DNA of 64,000 nucleotides from Chelonoidis abingdonii. Its lineage: Eukaryota; Chordata; Testudines; Testudinidae. The translations under genes and the position numbers were made by a program. Position 1 is the stretch's first letter, and the number at the start of each line of letters is the position of its first letter. Location of the stretch: assembly GCF_003597395.2 (NCBI RefSeq), contig NC_133782.1:10631126-10695125 (forward strand), written 5' to 3'. The notes under the pieces were generated by a model, which worked only from the letters and a program-made list of their open reading frames with translations, was not told where the DNA came from and made no database searches. Positions 56,995-64,000 of this stretch are shown here, one piece after another.

Positions 56995-59900
56995 CCACAT
57001 TTTTTTATCCTTCAAGAGAAGTTTAAATGCTTGTGATTTGCATCTAGAAGGATAAAAAATGATTTGCTAGATTCCCTGTGTAGGGAGCAAAACCATTTAC
57101 ATGCAGGGCTGGCACATCAAAGCAGTGCTTGGCACAAGGTGGGTGTGTGAGAGGTTGAGGATCTGGCCCTTGATAAGCTCAGTTACAGGTCCAGGGTTTC
57201 CCGTTGCACAGGTCTTTCGATCACGTTTTCAGACATGGCACAATTATTCCAAGACCTTTTTAGCAACACCTGCTCTTCTCTTTTGGCCTCTCTTTGAATG
57301 AGATGCTAGTCCTCAGCACAAAAACCAACAAAGATGCTTGCCAGGGGAAGAGCTTTTCTCTGTACCGAGCACACTGCTGCTTTTTGTTTTCTGTTCACTC
57401 ACCTGGGGGTGGGAATCACCCAGGTTACATTTTACTGACTGTGCCAAGAGAATGGGGACGTATTCATATGAGACGAGGGTGTCCAGAAAAAAGGACAAAC
57501 CTAACAAGTTATTTTAGTAATTACAAGCTGATATTTCAGTGAGTACCAATAATTACGCTGAGGCTTCAACACATTTGAGTTACCATCGGTGTTGACGTTT
57601 AGCAATTAGAAGTAGCTTTTATATCCTTCTCCCATACAGCATGAGCTGCTGTCACAGAGGTACAGTTGGGTCCCCTTTGGAATAACCCTGGCTGAGCCCA
57701 GATATAATTTTAACACTGACAACATGTGTATCTGTCAGTTCCCTATTCCCAATGGCACTAGTCTCAGTCTCCATCAAGGAGGTGCCTCTGGTTCTCAAGC
57801 CTCAACCTCTCTAATCACGTGTGATGTTCTGCACTTTTAAGAATCGTTTTTTCACATTTGAGACAGTGGGCAGCAAAGGCTGGTCACAAAGGGCACTCAG
57901 GGCTAACTCCCTCCCCCATTAAATCTTCTGTTTTATTCCTTTAAACAACAAAATCTATGGCAGCCAGAAGGACATAGCAGCAGTGGGGAGAGGGGGAAAG
58001 GGGGGCTGGCTTTTATTTCTGGGGCCGGGGGTTAAGCCCCATCAGTGCAGCATTGTGGAGTGCAGTCATGGAAAGACTGGCAGTGCCCACTCTGTGCAGC
58101 ACAGCCATATAGTGTCCAGACCGGGACAAGTCAGCGTCAAGCCCCTAAGTGCTCCTCCTTCCGTTGAAAGAGCAGGGCATAGAGCTGCATCACAGGCTCA
58201 GAGGCTGCCTTTCCAAACCCCTTTGGGGCTTTAAAAAATTTACACCGAGAGAGGGTGCCGGGATAGCACCACTGCAGAACTCCACACAGAGGAAAGCTGA
58301 GGACAGAATTTGTTCCTGGCACACGCAATCTTTTGTATGGTGCTGATCTGGAACAACATTGGCTGGACTGCAGCTATATGGATGCCTAAGGTGGCACGAA
58401 GTCTATTTTACCATTGAGTGCGGTCTTCATGATAGGGATCCCAGAGGACTCCTGCGCCTGGGGTGGGAAGTATCCTGTGATGGCCAAGCTCCGAGAGTTC
58501 TCTTTCCAGTCCTAATCTGTACATGGATCCCCTTCATCTACTTCCTTTAAATAAAGTCCTTTGTGTAATGGTTGTTATCCTTCCAGGCAATATGGAAAGT
58601 TGGGCACTAGCCTTGTGTACTATGTGACAGTAGTGTGTATATGGGTGGGGGCAGTTCTGAGTCACAGGGGATTAGGTTCTAAGCTGTAAATGGTGAAGCC
58701 ACACCATAAGTACAATGCGGAAGAGGTTTTGCTTACAGCTGCCATAGCAGGGCTGCTTTTATTTACGTGGAGAAAACAATCCATTCCTGAGAGTGAATTA
58801 TTTACACCAATAGCTTCGTGCCAGATTTGAAGGCCTCTTCAAAATACAAAGAACTTCTGAGGATGGAGTATTGTCACTGGAGCTTATTTATTGCCCCACT
58901 TTACCTGATGGCCTTGGAAGCAGGGGTTAGAGAGCTGGGGAGGATATTTGGCACTCTCCTTTAAAGGAGGATCCTGCTGTTTTATAACCCCATGGTGAAT
59001 TTGACAGGGTTGGTGGGTGGGGGTTTTGTAAGACCCCTGGCTTGAGTGAAAGTTGGGCCAGGGTCCAGTAATTACCGTATGTTGTTCCACTAGGTCCTGT
59101 GGTTTGTTACCCAAGTATAGAGAAGAAATAGAAAGGCAAAATATGGCAGGAAAATAATGGACCACAAATACCTTGAAAAGAAAAACAAACTGCAGGGAAA
59201 ATAAATGCTTAAAAGGAGCATGGAATAACTGTGAAAAAGAAATATAAATCCATGGTTCTGTGAACTGTTCTTATTTCACTTAGAAAAGGAGTTTATTAAA
59301 GCATGAGTATCCCAGGTGCCTGCCACTAAGGTCTGCTATAAATGCTTTTAGCTAAACTACAGAGTGAATTTATATGGAGGCCAAGGGAGCTGTGCACAAG
59401 GGCTTAGAGGAGTTTAAGGTATGGTGATTTTTGATGTATTTTGACTTTGCTGTGATTCAGTATTTTACTCAGACCTTTTGTTGGTGTCCATTGTTATGCC
59501 TATAAACATCTTGTTCTCTATCCATGATACTTGTTGTCTGGCTTCTGTTTGTACAGAAGGGGAATAGTTGTTAGTCTGGTAGCCTTGTAAATAACTTGGC
59601 TGAGATTTTCAGATGTGACTCGTGATTCTTGGATCCCTCCGTTTTTTGAGGTTGCCCAAACTGGCAACCCTTAAAGGGGCCTGATTCTCAGAGGGAGAGT
59701 GCTCAGCACTTTTGAAAATCAGGCTCAAGGTGTGCCCCCGGAAATAGAGGCACCCAGAGTCACTAGTCAGTTTTCAATGTCCTGGCCCATGTGTGTCTTT
59801 TGCCAAGTGTCATTAAATAAGTGCAATTTCGTAAAAGTGTAAAACAGGGTAATTCTGGCTAAGTGTAACAGAAAGATATAGTGAACTCCACCGTTCAGTT

Positions 59901-60267
59901 CTTTTCAATGCATCCTGTTATATTCCTTCCTGTCTGTTCAACTATTACTATCAGTTAAATTAACACATACCAGCAGGATTGTCTTATGGTAGATAGGTCT
60001 GTCATGGGAGCAAAGATGATGTTTGTAATAATGCTATCACAGACAAAATGATGTGCTTATGTAATAAGGTATATTAACCCTTGGAACACACTGGGGCTTT
60101 CCAGACTGCCAATCAAATGAATTTTCAGCATTTTGATACCATGGTGCTCAGAGCAGTACAAGAACACATCTAACACAGAATAGGTGGCTGTATATATGCC
60201 AGCATTATCATACTGGAGTGACAAAAGCTTGGCATCTTGGATCTATATTTGGACGCTTGAATAAAAG
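56995..60267. other. Non-coding stretch, no gene recognised
   Basis: Open frames at 57983-58560 lack family features. AATAAA-type hexamers (for example near 58549) have no attached coding frame. Copies of the ancient 'gctcagcacttttgaaaatc' motif lie near 59698-59725. Confidence 0.5.
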
Positions 60268-60362
60268 GCCTGACTTTCACAGGTGCAGAACATCCAACTT
60301 CCACAATAGGAGTAATGGGAGTTAGTGGGAATCAATGTGCAGCGTCTTTGGAAAATCAGGCC
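60268..60362. repeat. Ancient palindromic repeat
   Basis: The left edge CCTGACTTTCACAGGTGCAG and the right edge GTCTTTGGAAAATCAGG are inverted copies around CCAACTTCC...GGGAGTTAGTGGG. This fits a diverged, widely scattered amniote palindromic element. Scraps of it occur elsewhere in the window. Confidence 0.6.
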
Positions 60363-60430
60363 ACTGGGTAGCTGCTGAAATACAGATTTAGGTGCCTGGC
60401 TTTAGGCACCCATGTTTGAAAATTCTGTCC

Positions 60431-62112
60431 ACCCTGTTCATAGTCTCCAAAGGGCTGATGTATTACAAATCCATCTTTGGACCAAACCAAACAAAACACT
60501 ACTACTACTCTGGATCCTCTCTTCATGCTGCCCTACCCCCCACTTAAGAACTGTCTAGAGTGTCTGTGTGCTTTGAACTGCAAGGATGGAAAAGAACATA
60601 GCTTTAGTAGGAGGAGTACAGTGAGAGACAGACACTCTGAAGGGAACTGAGAGAGAGAGAATCTCAGAAGGACTTGGGAGAACAGGAGCAAAGAGCCAGA
60701 AGAGATGGTAATACAAGATGGGAAGAGATGGGGAACTGAAAGATTAGAGGAGGACTCAATTGACCTGACAGAAGCCATCAGAGGTTGAGGTTTCATGGTC
60801 ATGATTCAGGGCTGGGATTCACAGAACGGGAGAGTGGATAAAGTGTAGTTGTCTTTGAGTTCTTCTGTCCATCCCTTCCTCTGGAGGTTCATGTTTAAAG
60901 AAATAGGTGACTGGACAAAGTCACCACAACCATCCCCAGCCACTGTGAGGGGCTCAGCCACCTCTTTTGACTCTTCTGATTGTCTGCACTTTTTTCCTCA
61001 TCCCTATCCCTGCGTCCTGCTTCCTGCACTGAGGGTCTCAATACCCTTTCTCCAACCTACAGTGGATTACAAGTAGAGAATCAGAGGGCAGAGAGAAGAT
61101 CAAGCTGATTGCAGAAACTCTCTTTATTGACCTGCCACTCTGCATCCAGTCCAAGATCATCTACTGAACACACAGGCCCCAATCCTGAAAAATGACCCAC
61201 TCAGCCAGACCCTTCGCCTATGAGGTGGCCCACTGAACTCAACGCAGAGGAGCTTGGAGGGCTACGGCCATAGTTTTCATTGGCCACCTGTTTGTTGCAG
61301 TAAAGGTAGAGGATACGTTTCACATGTTCCAGACTAGTTAAAAAGAGTAGCTTGTTCAAGATTTTTGTTTTACAATCTGTTAGACAGGAAACCCCACAAA
61401 GGGCTAGATCCTCAGCTGGTGTAAATCAGCAGTACTCTTGATTTCAGGTAGCTCTGTACTGAGCAACACCTGTTTTGAATCTGACCCCAAAGATTAAAGT
61501 TCTTCAGACGAAATTGGACAAAAACACGGGATACCTGTTTATATGTCTATGATATTAAAGACTGTTTAGGGGGACAATTTTGTGCTGATCTGAGCATGCA
61601 ATTACCATGATTTCCCTTGTAGTAATAATATACACACAAATTACATTGACTAATTGGTTTTTGCATGCAGTTACAGCCTTGCCCCACATTTCTTGTGGTA
61701 ATTTCATATGCACATTAGGCACATACATGTGTGCCAAACATTTTTGAAAATCAGACCCTAAGATTTAAGAGAATTCCTGTTAAACTTCCTCAGAGGAAAT
61801 AAGATAAATAAAAAAAGGGAATTTTGCATAACACATTGTAAAACAGAAACTTTGCCTGGTGGTCTTTCCTGGAGAGATGAGGAAAGATACATTCTGTCAC
61901 TGCTTCCAGAAAAGTCGTAGAGTATTTACCAGGTGGCTTACTGAAAACGAGATGTTTGATCTCAGATCTGTGTATACTCTTGACTAGGATAACAAGCTGT
62001 GGTAAAATTATAACATTAGAACTAGAAATGATATCCTCCTCCTTAATGCTGTTAGCATCATATGGCCTGTTCCTGCAGTTCCTGACCATGGGGTTGGTGC
62101 TCGATAATCTGT
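60431..62112. other. Non-coding stretch
   Basis: No exon or clear repeat recognised. Confidence 0.5.
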
Positions 62113-62417
62113 CGGGGTAGGCAACCTATGGCACGTGTGCCGAAGGTGACATGCAAACTGATTTTCAGTGGCACTCACATTGCCCGGGTTCTGGCCACCA
62201 GTCCAGATGGTTCTGCATTTTAATTTAATTTTTAATGAAGCTTCTTAAACATTTTAAAAACCTTATTTACTTTACATACAATAGTTTAGTTATATATTAT
62301 TGACATAGAAAGAGAGCTTCTAAAAACGTTAAAATGTATGACTGTCACGCAAAACCTTAAATTAGAGTGAATAAATGAAGACTCAGTACACCACTTCTGA
62401 AAGGTTGCCGACACCTG
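62113..62417. mobile_element. hAT MITE (305 bp), family with GGCAACCT ends
   Basis: Left end CGGGGTAGGCAACCTATGG and right end AGGTTGCCGACACCTG are inverted, and the interior is nearly the same as at 20508-20814 (GATTTTCAGTGGCACTCAC, TTAGAGTGAATAAATGAAG). The flanking octamers (TAATCTGT, ATCTATGT) do not form a clear duplication, so it may be older or altered at one side. Confidence 0.85.
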
Positions 62418-62904
62418 ATCTATGTAGTCCAGCTGAAATCTTACTATCAAGTGCAGAGATTGCAACTGTGAGTAGTCTCATTACTTTCAATGGGACTATT
62501 CTGAGAGTAAGCATGGTGTTCAGTAGTAAGTAACTGCAGGATTGGGCTCTTATTTTGTTGTTTGTTCTCTCATAAAAAATTCTAAAGACACAAAGGAAAT
62601 GAACCGAAAATCAAAAATCATGAACCAGGCGTCCAAAACTCATGAGACTGACTTAAAATTTTTGAGTTTTTGAAAAATGATCGAATTTTGGATGCTAATT
62701 TTGGTCCTAAATGTTTTGTTTAAAGTTGTTGTTATTCTGATCATTGTAGAGATGCGTGTGAAGTTAAATATGTAAACTGTGTTGTAGCGAGTGCTAGACA
62801 TAATTTATTTCCACTATTTCTCTCAAGCATACTGGTGATCTGAAATAGACCCAAAGAGCTTTAACATACTCCAAAATTTAGCTGGTGCTTAGAGGATGTC
62901 ACTG

Positions 62905-63157
62905 CTTTTTCGAGGGTGCCGGCTTGCAGTGGAGGTCGGGGTCTACCAGTTGGCCCCACACAGCAGGAGTTCAGGGCTGTCGGCTGGCCCCGTGCGGTGG
63001 GGATTCAGGGTCTGGGGCGGGCAGCTGGCTGGCCTGGGCGGGCAGCTGGCTCACCCCACGTGGAGGGGGTCTGGGCTCAGGATCCGGGCTGCCGCTGCCC
63101 TGCCACCTGGTGAAATACATATGTGGCCCACACTGATAAATAAGTTGAGAACCACTG
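62905..63157. mobile_element. Truncated hAT MITE with CCACTG end
   Basis: The right end AAGTTGAGAACCACTG is the reverse of the CAGTGGTTCTCAACTT terminus of a common hAT MITE. The interior is GC-rich with repeats of GGGCGGGCAGCTGGCT at about 63017 and 63038. The left terminus is missing. Confidence 0.7.
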
Positions 63158-64000
63158 CCTTATGGAGTTAGGGTACTAGGCAAAGTAGTATTGCCAGCTC
63201 CCTCAGTTTTAGCATGAGTCTCAAATGTACATATTCAAATTCCAGCTCCTGGAGTCCTGTGATTACATGATGATCTCCATCTTTGTTTAAAAAATAAAGA
63301 AATGAGTTTCTAGCCTTCATGATTGCAGAGAAAAGCTTCAAACATGAAGTCTAAAAGGGAGTGGGAGAAGCAAATAAAAACTCAATTTTTTTTAAAAACA
63401 TCATTATTTTTAAGACAATCTTGTGGTTTCAGGGGCTGGACTCACAATTTTTGAAGGCTTGTCATTGGCAGTACTGCTTGAATAAAGGCAGCAGAATCAG
63501 GCCCTAAATTCAGCTATATTAGCTGGAATGAATAAAAATAAAAATTACCAGAAATTTTAAAAGAAATTATTGGATTTAATTAAATCCCTGTACTCAAGTC
63601 AAAATTATTTGACCTATTTAGTTTGTAATCCTGCAAAGACTCACACACTTAATTTTACCCATGCGGGCATTCTTATTGTCTTAGGTGGAACTTCCCAAGA
63701 ACAAAATAAAAGATCAGGGCCTTAGATTTCCAGTAGATTTTCTTCAGTGCTACATGGTGAATTTAAAATGAGTATTCTGTTTGTTAGCTGGAGTTGAAGC
63801 CAAGAATAACGTTCCCTTTAACTTGGTTTTTGATCATGTTTCATTTGTCATTTCTTCTGAGAAAAATCTGATGAGAGTTTTTTGGAGGTAGTGTTATAAC
63901 TAACTGGAGAGATTAGAAAAACCATTTTGACAGCTCAGTCAATATACAACAAGATAATCTTCTCTTTCTAAAAATACAAACACTGTGAGCCTGTTGACAA
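63158..64000. other. AT-rich non-coding end of the window
   Basis: Nothing recognised. Confidence 0.5.

Noticed and set aside
57983..58560. Possible short gene with an AATAAA near 58549
   Set aside because: The frames are short and unrelated to each other, and no splice sites or domains were seen.
1..64000. CRISPR arrays, operons, phage or plasmid modules
   Set aside because: No spaced direct repeats, dense gene packing or bacterial signals; all features point to vertebrate nuclear DNA.

Overview
This window looks like nuclear DNA of a non-avian sauropsid, most likely a turtle and less likely a crocodilian. It holds CR1 LINE fragments on the minus strand, at least twelve short hAT-type DNA transposons (most with readable 8-bp target-site duplications), Penelope-like elements with a GIY-YIG endonuclease remnant, a DIRS-type tyrosine-recombinase retrotransposon, solo LTRs of endogenous retroviruses and MIR-like SINEs. 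I recognise this mixture, and several of the terminal sequences, as typical of turtle genomes. Nothing suggests a bacterial, viral or plasmid origin.

The window is gene-poor. The only well-supported host coding segment is one probable terminal exon on the minus strand (4896-5120), which I cannot assign to a named gene. It is helical and weakly ARM/HEAT-like. About 1 kb away is a CpG-rich, promoter-like segment (about 6090-7600) with a CCAAT box and CRE/E-box-like sites. Directly after it comes a 0.6-kb GT-rich minisatellite (7680-8272) whose unit length switches between 45 and 49 bp. A ZNF143/SBS-like site lies just beyond. Almost all the remaining sequence is intronic or intergenic.

Layout: 1-4.9 kb, AT-rich non-coding; 4.9-8.4 kb, terminal exon, CpG island, minisatellite; 9.2-12.5 kb, hAT MITE, Penelope RT fragment, ERV-like LTR; 14.4-16.9 kb, hAT fragment, solo LTR with 4-bp TSD, MIR-like pieces, hAT MITE; 20.5-24.4 kb, hAT MITEs and a Penelope 3' part; 28.3-29.7 kb, a 1.1-kb hAT element with a G-rich internal minisatellite; 32-36.5 kb, more MITEs, including one inserted in a MIR-like SINE; 38.4-40.8 kb, CR1 and a palindromic 89-bp-period MITE; 43.1-44.9 kb, CR1 interrupted by a hAT MITE, then a Penelope terminus; 45.5-48.4 kb, three hAT elements, one keeping the first part of its transposase gene; 49.7-52.2 kb, DIRS element; 53.0-54.7 kb, LTR and SINEs; 55.7-57 kb, two MITEs and a SINE; 60-63.2 kb, palindromic repeat and two MITEs.

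The mobile-element coding regions are all broken by stops, internal deletions or changed catalytic residues, so no autonomous element appears intact. I found no novel defence or metabolic system. The observations most worth checking are the orphan exon with its nearby CpG island, the dimeric minisatellite, the deletion-derivative hAT element, the nested insertions that give a relative chronology, and a perfect CTCF-consensus site.
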